From NCBI GenBank assembly GCA_038503035.1, contig JAVSML010024434.1, positions 784,177-848,176 of the forward strand: a stretch of DNA of 64,000 bases, written 5' to 3'. A model generated the notes under the pieces. The model saw only the letters and a list, made by a program, of their open reading frames with translations, made no database searches and was not told the DNA's origin. Shown here piece by piece: positions 39,347 through 63,130 of this stretch (its first letter is position 1; every line of letters begins with the position of its first letter). The translations under genes and the position numbers were made by a program. This stretch comes from Crocodylus rhombifer. Lineage: Eukaryota > Chordata > Crocodylia > Crocodylidae.

Positions 39347-41885
39347 AAGAGTGAACTATGAAAGACGTGCTCTGCTCTGCTCTGAGCAATGCCTGTCTCT
39401 GAAGAAAAAACAGCAACCTTGTGTATCACCATGTCCAGCTGAAGCGTGTGTTCTATGTACAGTGACTCTGACTTGCATTAAGGCCCAATCCTATTGCATT
39501 ACTTTTTCTTGGTGCATTTAAAAACTTTGCAAAATGATTTTTTTTTCCCCAGAAATGAACTGCACTTGTGTAACAGTTGCCCATGTGAGCTCTCTTCTTG
39601 CAACCCTAGCAGCTGGGAGCATGTTGTGAAAATGTAACATGGGGAATATGCAATAGAATGGAAAACTCTCCTCTTTAATGGTGAGGAGAGAAACACAATT
39701 GGTTCAGTTGTAGCATTTCAGGAGGTGACAAGTACTGACAATTCACCATTTTTACTAAGTTCACTGGGTTCTGTAATTTTATTTGTTCTTGTAGTTGACA
39801 CGATAAAGAGTTGCTTTTTCCACCCTCACCTTGTACTAGTCACTGTCTTTCTTTAAAAAAAAAAATACTGCTTCATCTGCAAAACTTGCTGTCCAAGTAT
39901 CAGTCACAAAGATTATCCTTATGCTGCAGAGGGTTGAGAATGGAGTTGGAGGCCTGAGAACTTACTAGGGGACAGAAAATAGAGTGAATAGTCAATGTAC
40001 AGAGCTAGCAAGAGATTACCTTAAGGTTCTGTAATGGCTCTCATGTATTTATGTTAAAAAGAAACTTAAGATTAAGTGGGGAGAGGAGCAAAGTAGCCAG
40101 TTTTGCAGGTGTTAAGCAAGGAACTTGAGAGAGACCTAACTGAAGTATGTGAATGGACAACACAATTGTATTTGTTGCTATGGATTTTCTGTTGGAATGG
40201 AAAATGTTATCCCACTCTATTTTACCAGGTAGTAAGCTAGCTAGGCCTGGTAGTTAGGCCATAGACCTATCATTGCAGATGGCTCCAATGAAGACCTCTG
40301 CTTTATGTGTAGTTGCAATCATGCAAGCAAACTCATGCCAGGAAGCCTTATATGCATAGCTGGTAGCCTATAAGGAAGGTTGCATCTAAGACCATGTGTT
40401 TGATAGCTAAAACTTTCTGAAAACCAGTCATTTGAAATTCTAAAATGTTTGGCATCTGCCTCAAGCTGAATTTTGCCTATAGGAAAAAATATGACTGATA
40501 TTTGTAAACTGATAAATAAGGGACTGTATTAAGGTTGCCTAGGCCTCCTGAACTGTGGCATTTCCTGAGTATTTAACTGTAGCACTGATGTTCCTTTAAT
40601 ATTCTTGACTTTGGCTGTAAGAGATCACAGGTGCAGGCTCAGCTGGAGTAATTTGCAGTACTTGCACAGTTGGATAGTGCAGGGGTATTTGGAGAGAGAC
40701 TACTATAATGGTGGAGCTGGAAAAATTCTATTAGGAGTGAAAAGACTAGGATTAAGAGATGAACACAGACTGAAGCCTGGCCTGTAACATGAATTTGATT
40801 GGGGGGCAGGAAAGTAGAGTGGCAGCTTCTTGATCATTTGCTTTTTCTCTCCTACCTCCTTTTCCCCCCCCAATCCCCTTCCATCCCAGGAACTAGTTTT
40901 TATATAAATATTTCCATACTGAAATACAAGGTGGGCACTGGGCAGCATGACTAAGTGATGGTCCTATATTAATTAGGCCACAGTTAGTGGCCACATGCTG
41001 TAAAGTGCAGTGATAGCATTTTATTTTGCTCTTCCACATGGCTCAGCTGGAAACACTGACACAAGTCCTCAGTGAATGCTTCTGAGTAATTGTGGCAGTG
41101 TGTGGGAGTGTTTGTTTGTTGACCTAATTCTGCTTCCTAGGCCTCTTTTCCAAAGCTGTTCAGGTAGCTTGGCTCAAATTTCTCCTGCAGTGTGTAGTGA
41201 GGAAGGGGGGAGAATGTCACCAGCTTCAGCATTTTAATTCCTTTAGCCTTAGTGCTGTTTTGCTACTGAGGAAGTCCAGCTACTCAGTCTAAACTCTTTG
41301 ATCCCTAAGCACTAGCTGTTGGGCTCCATGTAAAGCAGAGGAACCATGGACTCTTATTTTCCTCTCTGGCTTTCAGCCCAACCAGGACCCAGCAGTGCAT
41401 AGAAACAAAACCAGATTCTGATGTTCTGCAGTATGGTGGCAGTGTCCAATACTTTGGTTATGCAGCCACAGGTCTCGCACCTTTTGGAGCTGTTCTTTCA
41501 GACTGTATGTATGATGGCACATGACTGCAGGGAACCTCAAACATAAGGTTGAGAAATTATTTTAAAATGAGAGAAAATACAGAAGCACTGTGAAATGCAC
41601 AGATCTCTGCTTACAGCTCTGATGGGATAGCAGGAGCTGCTCTATGTCAAGGCTGTGATGTCTATGCCAATACTATTCCAGCCTTACAAGAGTATTTTCT
41701 AATTCCTGAATGTAGTCCAAGTAGTGATAAACAGAACCCAAACCCTATCTGAGAAGAAGTGATAATTCCACACTGACCCAGCAAAGGTTTAGGACTACAG
41801 TTGAAGATACCCAGCTATAGTTTACATTACATCTGTACATTCTGTATATATTCTGATATAAATAAAACAATTTCTGTTTAATGTG
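39347..41885 (+). other. PABPC1L: Putative PABPC1L 3'UTR exon
   Basis: A strong acceptor, 'acaatttgttttttgtag', ends at 39346, and a donor lies just after the stop at 38597. The first good AATAAA is at 41861-41866. PABPC genes usually have 15 exons, which this would restore. It is inferred only from splice and poly(A) signals; the stretch otherwise contains no recognisable gene. Confidence 0.4.
41861..41866 (+). other. Poly(A) signal AATAAA, probably PABPC1L
   Basis: In 'gatataaataaaacaattt', followed by T/G-rich sequence. A second AATAAA is at 42064-42069. Confidence 0.4.
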
Positions 41886-42953
41886 TCTCACCTTTCTCTA
41901 GTTTGGTAATCTTGGTACTAAACACTATACAGCTGCAAAGCTTTACTTGTTAACTAATATAACTGTCTTCAATAGGCTGGGCATGAGCTAGAACTTTGGC
42001 AGTATTTTCATTGTTGTATAAATGATGGATTTCAGACCATGGCTCTGCGTAATCAGGCAAATGAATAAAATAGTGCTTTTTATGTCAAGAATGTTACCAT
42101 TATTTTATTCTGTGATGGAAGATTTCACTGTCCCAGTCCCAATCTGCTATGCAGTGAGAACATAAAGTGCACAGTTACAATAAAAATAGACAATTTTGAA
42201 ATAGTTTGGGTTTTAATGAAAGTTGTATTGTTTATACAGTACATTGCCAAACAAATCCTACCTACTTAAGACAACTCCATCACCAGTCCAGAATAGTTAT
42301 CTTTAATCCATCATCTATGTCGTTGCTGCCAGTACCACATGGGAAGAATCAAACAGCATAACATGCATATAGGTCGGAAGCTGCAAGGTAGTTGTTTTTA
42401 CAGTACAGGCCTCATGTAGGATACTCCTGTACCCCTATTCCCTGTCAAATTCTTAATAGCAGCTGGTCAGAAAGGCACAAAACAAGCTAAACTTTAGAGA
42501 GGAAGAAGTTGTGAAACCTCAAAGTAGCAGCTAAAATCCAAACTTGAGCAGTGCATTGAAGACAACCCACAAATACAGCAACAAGGCTATTGCAGTGCTT
42601 GATGGCTGCTTTATGAGGTAAATGCCATGAGTTGCTGTGAACAGCACAAGTTTAAGTAGAGGCCAGCAGGCATCAGCTAAGCCAGGAAATGCACCAGATG
42701 CGACTTTAGTAGTAATCAGGTGTCAGGTTAGATTGTAGTAAGTCTGCTGCCTGCTGAGGAGGCCCTGCCTTTTGTTCCTCTACTGTCAACCCTTCCAAGT
42801 GGCTTGCTGAAATAACCAGAGGCAGTAAGCATAGCAGCTTTGTATCACCTGTTTGTGTATTGACAAAACTCATCTTACAGCTATTGAAAATATCCCCCAC
42901 TCTGGTAAAAGCAAGAGAAGCAACAGCCCTACAAGACTCTTTACAGACTAACT

Positions 42954-42959
42954 TTTATT
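42954..42959 (-). other. Poly(A) signal AATAAA on the minus strand, TOMM34
   Basis: Plus strand 'tttatt', 290 bases beyond the TOMM34 stop. Another minus-strand hexamer is at 42104-42109. Either would place the transcript end close to the PABPC1L end. Confidence 0.45.
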
Positions 42960-43248
42960 ATGAGGAAATATCCTAGGTTTAGGAAAGTAGCCTGCAACTC
43001 TCAGAGAGAGAGAGAGAGGGTCATTTAAAACTTAATGATCTTACAGGGAAATAATCTGTTTTGGCATAGATGGTATGCATCTTCCAATATACATTTAACC
43101 AAGTGGCAGAGAACCAGTTGATCCTCAGCAAGTCTTAGGGGCATCTTTCAGTGCTACTCCTGCATTAAGATTGGTCCCTGTAACTATTAAAAGGAAAGCC
43201 CATCTTCTGCAGCATAAAACAGACTAATTCTATACTTCCTGTGTTATA

Positions 43249-43347
43249 TTAAACTCTGTTCAGTTCTTTCAGTAGCTTCTGTGCAGCTGTGTTCTTTGGT
43301 TCAATTTTCAGAAGGCTGCTAACATCAGCAATACTTGACTTGTAATC
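43249..43347 (-). CDS. TOMM34: TOMM34 exon 7 (C-terminus)
   Basis: 32 codons plus TAA: 'DYKSSIADVSSLLKIEPK' to 'KELNRV'. Acceptor (minus) 'gctcctag'. Starts phase 0. Confidence 0.95.
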   Translation of the reverse strand, partial: DYKSSIADVSSLLKIEPKNTAAQKLLKELNRV

Positions 43348-46300
43348 CTAGGAGCAAAACAAAATTGCATTGAAAAAACAGGTATGTTTGTAGACCTTTA
43401 AGGCTCACACACTGAAGTGCCTCTACTGGGCAAAAGCCATTCAACTGGACCTGTTACAGCCCATGTTAATTCACATGTACTTATCCTAAGGGTTGATAGG
43501 ATGTTTTTTAACATACTTAAACTAGGGAGTAAAAAGGCAAATCACTTTAGTAGTTTAGGTGGATGTGAAACAATTGCATTAGCCTTCCTTTGGTTTCAGA
43601 TGTTCTAATGTTGCAGAATTTCATCAGTTACAGCAGCTCCTATAAAGTGGCATTAAGCATATTATAAATCCCATAATGATTAGCTGGGTGTTATATCTAC
43701 AGTCATCTTCAGTAATCCAATCAACCTGTACCTTGGTATTTCCAGACACTTACCAAGCAACTGAGGATGTCAAAAGGTCTGAAGCTAATGAAAACATCCA
43801 AGCAGCAGCCAGCCAGTGAAATGAGCAGTTATCCCCTCACCACATACCAAAGCTTAGTCTAATCAGATAGCAGAATTATTATTCCACAGATACAAATCTT
43901 TAGTTTTACTTCTACTGTTATAGAGTCAAAACTCAGTTTTCTGGTTGAACATGACTAGGTATTTGTTCTTACCCTAAAAATAGTACCACGCTCTATTAAT
44001 ATAGTTACCTTTAGTTCCTTAAATGCCTGAGCACGTCTGTAGAATGCCTTAATATTCCTAGCATCTAACTTCAGAGCTTCTGTGCAGTCTTGGATTGTTT
44101 CCTTGTATTGCTTCAGAGACAGGTAACAAAGAGCTCTGGAATACAGATAATGGAGGTTAGAGGTCTGGATCCATGTGCAACAATTCCTATTTGGGCACTT
44201 ACAATCAATTGTAATCAGGCTTTCTTGGAAAGAGTTGCTAGAGAAAGGTGACCTTGACTACACAAAGATTAGCAGGCACTTTCAGAATCAGGTTAGGAAT
44301 GCCATCTGTCTCTCTGCAGGGCGTACACCCATCAAAAGACCCCCATCTTGCCCTCCCCTAATCAGAAACTGCCTTTTAATAAAACTAATACAGAGAAAGA
44401 GATACTAAAAAGTGGAGGGATCTTACTCTCAAGTTTAAAATATGCTTTGGTTAAAAAGGGAGAAAAATATATTCTCTTAACAACAATAAATTAATAGTTT
44501 TTTCAAGAATAGCTTACGATTCCTAGCTTTAAGAAGTCCTAAAATTAAAGTTTTCTATGTGTATTCTCTTGACAGATTCTCTGTACACTGCAACTGTCTT
44601 CAGTGTCCCACATGTGGTAAAGGTCTTAGATATGTCTGTCCAGTTATTTGTAGTCAGCAGGGCAGCAGACATCATCAAAACAGGGTGTTCTTAGCTGATA
44701 AAGGGTTAAAAGGAAAAAACCCCTAATGGTTTCAAGTCAAGAATTTCCACGTGGGCTCCACATGGCCACTTTGAAAAAGAAAGGGACCTTCATCTAAAAA
44801 ACTAGTCTCTTACAAAAAGAAAATGTGTCTGTCCTGTCTCTCTCAAACATGCAGAATCCTCTCTAGTCTGGTCTAAGAGCACTGCTCATATGTTAAAAAC
44901 ATGCTGTTTCCATTCATTTAAACAGAGGCTGGTTGAGCATCTGATAACAGGATGTGGCCCTAGTTGATTAAGAGTTATGATGATAGCTTTAGGATGCACC
45001 CCAAAGTGCAAAGGTCCATTGTTCTGCCTGAATGTTACCTGTTGGTATAAGTAGAAGATTCCTGGTTTAGTTTGAGACTCTCTCTGTACTTTTCAATAGC
45101 TTTCTTATGGTTTCCTTTCCGCACAAGTTCATTTCCTTCTTCCTTCAAAGTTTTTGCTCTTTCAATGGCAGCAGCTGTAGGCACTGGAAGATGTGTTGAA
45201 GAGAACACAGTACTATGTGAAACAAAGAGCTTGGGAGTCTCATTTATTACTACAGGAATCAGCATCATTAACTAACTTCACCGTTAAGTACAACAAAGTA
45301 AGGCACTGTAGGAAACCTGATTCCTCTCACAGAGCTCCATCCTAGGGTCAAGTGAGCCCTGGACAGACCCCATCTGTGTATGGTCTCCTCTTGGCATCAC
45401 AACTCTAACGGCCATCTGAACAGCAAAGTGCTCACCCTCTTTTCCTAGAGATGCAGTCTCATTTAGTTTGGTTCTCAGGGCAGCCTCTTGGCTTTCTGCA
45501 CGAGGAAAGTCCCATCTTCTCTGAGCAGAAACAGGAACTGAAGGGATTCGTGGGAGCTTCTGGCGCCACTCAGGGCCATCCTTCTCCAATAGAGCTTTTG
45601 TCATTCTGCAAACAGATACAGATTGTGCAGCTACTAACTCTGCTGAGAACAGGCCTGTAGTCTACCAGCAGGCCTCTTAACTAACCACTTACCAAGAGTT
45701 ACTAGCACTGCTGTGCATCCAGCCCCGCGTGTGAGATTCAGCTGGAAGAATGGGACTTTAATAGAGTTGCTTCTTTTTAGTGACTGCCATTTGAGTAGTT
45801 CAAACATTTAATTAAGTATGCAGTCATGCCTGCTACTACAGGAGTCAGCACAACTAGAGAGCTGATACCCAAGTCATTCCAGGGAAGCCTGACTTCTCCC
45901 TAAGAACTCTGTCCTACAGCAAAGTGATCTACAGACAGAACACACTGATGTATCCAAGTGCTGTTGCTGAGCACATGAGAAACACCATTTTACATATGGG
46001 AAAAGTCAAGGAGTTGGTTTGTGACCTTGGACAAGACACCTAAGTCAGGAACAGGACTGGAACCCAGATCTCCCATTGCCCTATTCCTGAATCATGAGGC
46101 TATGTATCTTCATGAGAAGAACGAGATAGGGAAGTAAGTACAGGACATCTGTACCTGCCATTCAGAAAGGATGCTTAATAAGACTGCTTGACTGGAACAA
46201 TTTCTAATCTAACCCTATTCCCTCCTTCACATTTCACAAGATGCTTACAGAGAGAAGTTTGTTTTACAGAATCATCTCATTCTCCTTGTTCAAGACATCT

Positions 46301-49300
46301 TTTGGCAACTTAAGTACTGTGGAATTTGTCCCCACATCTCACATCCGCCTCCTTATGCAAAGCTGAGAGAGGCTCTTCCTACTAACCAGATTTCAGAAAG
46401 AGGACTTTTTTTTCTCAGCAGAAACAAAACCAAAAGCAGGAACATATGCTGGGATTGGGGCTGTGGAGTGTACTGCAGAACAAATGAGGATGTAGAGCTG
46501 TAGAAAGGTTTAGGTACTTGTCATTAACCATGGAACCTGTCGAGTCAAGCCTACTGCAGTCATATTTACTCATATTTATCCTAGTAGAATGGGGAGGGGG
46601 CACATATTGAATCATGACCACTTATCATTCATTAGCTGCTCAAGAATAAACAGTGTGCAAAATACTTGAAAGTGTGAACAGTCAAGTGTATCATTTGCCA
46701 GCTAGAGGAAAGGGGGAAGTAGCATAAACGGCACAGAGAGCTGCAGGGCTGACAGCAAACAACACTAACACTAAAGAATTCACAGCGTAGGAGTAGAAGA
46801 TGAATGGGTTTCTGCTATTTAACCAGGACCTAAAGTCACCCAACCTGTCCATGGGCAACCATCCTAAAAGCAGGGCTGAGTGACCCAGGCTGCTCCCTGT
46901 ATTGTCAAGCCTCCATTTTCGCTTGTGTAACAGTATAAACTTAGAAGTTACCTGTTGACGCCATCATGTGCAGCCTGTACAGTGCAGTCAATCTGCAATA
47001 CAGTCTTGTAGTCCACATAGGCTAGCTGGTATCTCTCAAGAGCCTCATAGGCTGCTGCCCGCCTCAACAGAGGTTTGATTCCAAAAGGAACAAGGTCCAG
47101 TGCACTGTATCAGGGAAGGAAGCAAGAGAGGTCACTGGGCCACCTGAGTTAAGTCCAGCAGAGAGGAGAAGGTTGGTGTGCTTGATGGACTAGGGGTTTG
47201 TCAGGTATCAGCTTTTCATGACTAAGTTTTAAAGGCAATCTTGAAAGTATAGAATTGCACCTTAGAAATATTTGCTTGGCAGGGAACGATTCTGCAGGAG
47301 TAAGTGGGGAATTTCTGCATCTCTCAGGTGTGCAGTTGTAGCCAGGGGACAGAGGAAGAAAGATATTAATTCCACCTCCCGGTGACAGTCACTTTTTTCT
47401 CAGAATAAACCAAACCAAAAGCAGATAAGTATGCTGGGACAGGGGCTATGGACACAGGCTGCAGTTCAGCTGTGCTGCAGAACAACTAAAGATGTAGAGC
47501 TGTGGAAAGGTTTAGGTAAGGAATGATCCTGCAGCAGTGAGTAGGGAATGGAAGGACAATTCGACAGTATTCAAAAATTAAAAAATAAAAGTAATGTATG
47601 CATGATCAGCAAGGAAGAGAAGCTTGCTCAAGCAAATGAATGTGACATCTCCTCCTCCCCATTTAAATGGCAACAACTACAAAAGGCCAGGCAAAATCCT
47701 TCACCCATATGTGTTTTGCTATGGGTGGTTGACCAATGCCAGTGTTTGGGAACAGAGGCTGCTATGTGGTTCCCTAAAGGTGCTTAACTCTTCCTCCAAA
47801 TAGTCTTAAATGAAGGGCCCACACTATCTTATTTCATTCACAACAAAAACACAGTTTAGGTTTTTAACTGGGTAACAGCTACTTACACAGTACAGTCCTT
47901 AACACAGAGGCTACAATTCCCATCCTTCAGATAGCAGGCAGCTCGATTTGAATGGAGGACACTCATTTCCTCAGCATCCTTCTCCTCTAGGAGCAGAAAC
48001 AAAAACAGAAGACAAATTCAAGGTGGGAAATGTGGAACAATACATTCAGTGCATGCTATGGCCAATTCCTGTATTAGATGTTTCTACTTACAACAGAAAA
48101 GGGGTACTAAAAATATGATGGATCTCACAGATGCTGAAGTACGGCTCAAGAGAGCCATTTGGAAGCTTAACTGCTAAAGTTACTGATCAGTACCAGCAGT
48201 AAAGCTCATCTTTCATCTTCAGAGCATGAGGTACTTAATTGTCAGTCTCCCCAAAGAAGCAAACAATGATGTGGATCAGATCTAGGCTTAAGAGTTCAGA
48301 AGATCCCAGCCTCTAGTTTCCCAGTTCATAATTCTGTCTTTTCCATTGCTGCAGCTGGTAGTGACAGCATTCAGCAGCAGAACACCTGAGCCTGTAGAAG
48401 ATTTAAAAAGAAAAGCCCCTAGCAACTTTATGATGGAACGAGTTTCAGACATTGGCAGTCACATCTGGATTTACATTGTGCTATGGGGCCATATTATTAT
48501 TATAATTTTCTAATTTTTTTTATAATTTTTATAATTCCAAGCCAAATTTATAATTTTCTGAACATTTTTATAATTCCAAGCCAAATTTGCCAAAACAAAT
48601 TCCAAATCCGAAAGTCAGCCCAGAACCATACGTGGCCCTACTACTGGCAAACATACTCCCCCCTCATCTGAGGCTTCAGATGTTCCCAAATCCTTTGGTG
48701 GGCATCCTACTTGCAGGCCCAAGCACAGAGTTTGGATGCCCCCAAGTTTTGCTTGCCCTTAGCCATAAGGCCCCAGGAGCAAGCTAGGGAGGAGTCTTCC
48801 ATTTCTATAAAGTGGGCATAAAGCCAGGGTTAACTATGCATTACCTATGCAGGTACTATTCCATGCCAGCAGAATGATCTTACCCAGGTGCAACTAGGAA
48901 GCCACCATGGTGATCATTAGGGTTGTGTGAAGCTTTGGGTGGTGATTCAATTCGGGGATTTGGCCCGATTCAGCGGCCAAATCTCAGAATTCAAATCAAA
49001 TCAGGGGACCAATTTAAAGGTCTGAATTAATTCAAAGCTCTCTGAATCTTTGGAAAAGATTTGGAAAGCTCTGATGATTTGGGCAGTCCCAAGTGGCTGC
49101 AGCAGGGAGCTGCAGTTGACTCGGAACTGGGAAGTACTAGGGGCAGGAGGGCTGAGGGAGGGGACCATGGGGGGGGACCCCTGCCAGCCCCCCCACTCTC
49201 CCCACAGCTACTCCTGCCCACCCCAGTGCCTAGTACTTAAAAGAGCCCCAGTGCTCACTGGGTGCTCCCGAGCAGGGGGTCCAAACCTGCTGCCCCCTAC

Positions 49301-50528
49301 TGCCCCATAGGGGGGCTCTGCACAAGCCACCCAACACCCCACCCCCACACAGATGCCCCACCTGGGCCAGCTCCAGCCCTTTTAAAAAAAACCAAAAAAC
49401 AAAAAAATGGAGAAAAGCCCCAGAGACTCACCATTCCTACAGCAGCCTTGGGGGTCTCATGCAGAACCCTCCACGTGGTGTGGGGATCGCCCCCTGCCAG
49501 CAGGAGCAGCAAGTCACAGGGTTTTTTCCATTTTTTTTTTCCTTAAAGGGCCAGAGCTGGCCTGTGCAGTGCACATATGGTGGGGGGGGCTGGGGGAGCG
49601 AGGGAGGATGGTCGGGGGGGCATGCAGAGCCCCCCCATGCAGCGTGGGGCAGCAGGGATCACCCCCCACCTGGCAACACCTGGTGATCCAGGGCTTTTTA
49701 TTTATTTATTTTTACCAGTGCCGGGAGCTGGGGCAGCCATTGCTGCCTGGGACAGGGGTGGGCGATGGGCCTGGCCTGGCTGATTCAGAGATTTGGCTGC
49801 TGCCGAATCTCTGAATCAGATTTGGCCGAATCGAATCGGGACAGTGATTCAAAACGCTGAATCGAGTCACTGTCCCCCAAATCGGCCAAATCCAAAGCGA
49901 ATACCAGCGGCTTTGCACAGGCCTAGTGATCATGGTATTTCCCGCCAAGCAAGCGTAGGACTGCGCTTGATCTGAGGCAACAAGAGGCCAAGGAGCCTGG
50001 ACTGTGCATATAAGGCAACAACCCGTGCGGTGGCAAGAGGGCTGCTGCTCCCGGCGGGTCTAGCCGGCCAAACGCGCGTTACCTCAGCAGTTATGGGAGC
50101 AGATCACCCGCTGGCTGCCCTCCACCACGCGGCACTATTTTTAAACTGGGTCACCGAAGGCGGGGAGGAGTCGACAGAGCCGCGCTGCTGCGAGGGGCCC
50201 TGCTGTAGCAGCTCTGCCGCGCCCCGCCCTGGGGCGCCCCGGGAGAATGGACGGGCCAGCGGGCCGCATCCCGCAGGAACGCGCGGGGAGGAGGCTGCTT
50301 CACCCCGGCGCTGGGGGCGGGGGCTCACAGCCCCGCGGAGGGGTCCCTTGCCTGCCCCGGGCTCGGCGGGAGGCAGAGGGCGAGCCGGGCCCTCCTCTCG
50401 CCCCTACCTGCTGCCTCGAGCAGAGCCAGCGCGCGGCTGTAGAGCGCGGCCGCCTGCCCGTACTGCCCGCTGCGGAACTGCTCGTTGCCGGCGCTGCGCA
50501 GCGCCGCGGCCCGCGACTCAGGGGCCAT
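43249..50528 (-). CDS. TOMM34: Translocase of outer mitochondrial membrane 34 (TPR co-chaperone), complete
   Basis: Cytosolic/outer-membrane-associated co-chaperone that bridges HSP70 and HSP90 to mitochondrial precursor import. Seven coding exons on the minus strand (50528-50408, 47986-47887, 47104-46952, 45605-45436, 45174-45039, 44135-44009, 43347-43249) total 906 nt, 301 residues; the human protein is 309. Residues about 9-120 form the first three-repeat TPR clamp ('RSAGNEQFRSGQYGQAAALY', 'SNRAACYLKDGNC', 'KPLLRRAAAYEAL'), about 185-295 the second ('LKEEGNELVRKGNHKKAIEK', 'TNRALCYLSLKQY', 'KAFYRRAQAFKEL'). The linker has 'GPEWRQKLPRIPSVPVSAQR'. The ATG is chosen by homology to 'MAPKFPDSVEELRAAGNESF' and has a GC-rich leader. 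It shares a divergent promoter with STK4. Confidence 0.95.
44009..44135 (-). CDS. TOMM34: TOMM34 exon 6 (TPR5-TPR6)
   Basis: Encodes 'ALCYLSLKQYKETIQDCTEA' and 'FYRRAQAFKELK'. Minus-strand acceptor 'tattccag', donor 'gtaact'. Confidence 0.95.
45039..45174 (-). CDS. TOMM34: TOMM34 exon 5 (TPR4)
   Basis: Encodes 'AKTLKEEGNELVRKGNHKKA' and ends two bases into Arg after 'YTN'. Minus-strand acceptor 'tgcctacag', donor 'gtaaca'. Confidence 0.95.
45436..45605 (-). CDS. TOMM34: TOMM34 exon 4 (inter-clamp linker)
   Basis: Encodes 'MTKALLEKDGPEWRQKLPRI' and 'PVSAQRRWDFPRAESQEAA'; the second half is poorly conserved. Minus-strand acceptor 'tctgtttgcag', donor 'gtgagc'. Confidence 0.93.
46404..46516. 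repeat. Direct repeat copy A, left of TOMM34 exon 3
   Basis: Similar over about 110 bases to 47391-47518 in the same orientation: shared blocks 'ccaaaccaaaagcag'-like, 'tatgctggga', 'actgcagaacaa', 'gatgtagagctgt' and 'gaaaggtttaggta'. Copy B has a 15-20 base internal insertion. Confidence 0.7.
46952..47104 (-). CDS. TOMM34: TOMM34 exon 3 (TPR2-TPR3)
   Basis: Encodes 'ALDLVPFGIKPLLRRAAAYE' and 'YVDYKTVLQID'. Minus-strand acceptor 'cctgatacag', donor 'gtaact'. Flanked on both sides by copies of a direct repeat. Confidence 0.95.
47391..47518. repeat. Direct repeat copy B, right of TOMM34 exon 3
   Basis: Partner of 46404-46516. A further short similar pair is at about 47285-47312 and 47521-47549 ('gattctgcaggagtaagtgg' type), so the block is locally rearranged. 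Confidence 0.65.
47887..47986 (-). CDS. TOMM34: TOMM34 exon 2 (TPR1-TPR2)
   Basis: Encodes 'EEKDAEEMSVLHSNRAACYL' and 'KDGNCSLCVKDCT'. Minus-strand acceptor 'ctgctcctag', donor 'gtaagt'. Confidence 0.95.
48526..48588. repeat. AT-rich 39-base tandem duplication
   Basis: 'ttataattccaagccaaatt' with its flanks occurs at 48526-48549 and again at 48565-48588, a period of 39. Lies in TOMM34 intron 1. Confidence 0.75.
48918..49925. mobile_element. Nonautonomous hAT-like element, 1008 bp, perfect 8-bp target duplication
   Basis: Flanked by identical GTGATCAT at 48910-48917 and 49926-49933. Left end 'tagggttgtgtgaagc', right end (reversed) 'taggcctgtgcaaagc'. Subterminal sequence on both sides repeats 'gattc', 'aatcgg' and 'ggccaaat' motifs in inverted order. 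The interior is GC-rich with G/C homopolymer runs and decayed repeats ('gcagcaagtcacaggg', 'gcagcagggatcacc'), no transposase. In TOMM34 intron 1. The perfect target duplication indicates a relatively recent insertion. Confidence 0.9.
50408..50528 (-). CDS. TOMM34: TOMM34 exon 1 (start and TPR1)
   Basis: ATG at 50528 (minus): 'MAPESRAAALRSAGNEQFRS' then 'GQYGQAAALYSRALALLEAA' plus one base. Donor 'gtaggg'. Very GC-rich, inside the CpG island. Confidence 0.94.
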
Positions 50529-51083
50529 GGGGCCGGCAGGCGGAGCCGGGCGTCGGCTGCTCCCCGCGGGCTCCGGGTGCCGCTTCCTGCCGGCTCCGAG
50601 CCGGGGCGGGGCAACTCGGCCGGCTTCTGCTCGACCCCGCCCCCAGAGGCGGTGTCCCGCGACAGCTGGGCCAGGAAGGGCCGGGCGCGGCTCCTTGCTG
50701 GGGCGGGGCGGGGCTGGAAACGAGGCGCATCTTTTACGCGGCGGGGCTCCCGACACCGCGCGTGCGGCACCCAAGCCTGACCCGCGCGAGAAGTCAGGCC
50801 CACCTATGAGGGGCGCGGCGCATGTTGGGAAACTGCCTCGGACTGGGGGGCGGTCCCGCGGCCTGGCCACGCCCCTCTGCCGCAGGAAGCGCGGAGCCCC
50901 GCCCTCTCCGTGAGGCCACGTGACAGCCGCTCGGCCGCGCCCCGCGCTTCCGACGTGTGGGGGCGGAGGAGGCGGAAGCGGAGCGGAAGGCGCGCGGGGC
51001 CGGAGGAGCGGGAGGTAGCGGAGGCATCGGGGCCATGGCGGAGTGAGCGTCTCCTGCTGCCGTCCACACGGGCCCGCCGCGCC
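50529..51083. promoter_or_regulatory. Bidirectional CpG-island promoter, TOMM34 / STK4
   Basis: 555 bases separate the two start codons. The block, part of an island running from about 50.0 to 51.25 kb, holds repeated GC boxes ('ggggcggggcgggg', 'ccccgccc'), an E-box 'ccacgtgac' at 50926-50934 (USF/MiT-type CACGTGAC) and ETS-like 'cggaag' motifs (50970-50990). No TATA box between the genes. Both 5'UTRs must lie in it. Confidence 0.85.

Positions 51084-63130
<12,047 letters not shown>

Noticed and set aside
45072..45275. 67-codon plus-strand frame over TOMM34 exon 5
   Set aside because: Antisense shadow of a real coding exon.
50030..50913. Open frames up to 259 codons on the plus strand across the TOMM34 promoter
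   Set aside because: They run antisense through TOMM34 exon 1 and the GC-rich promoter; composition artefact.
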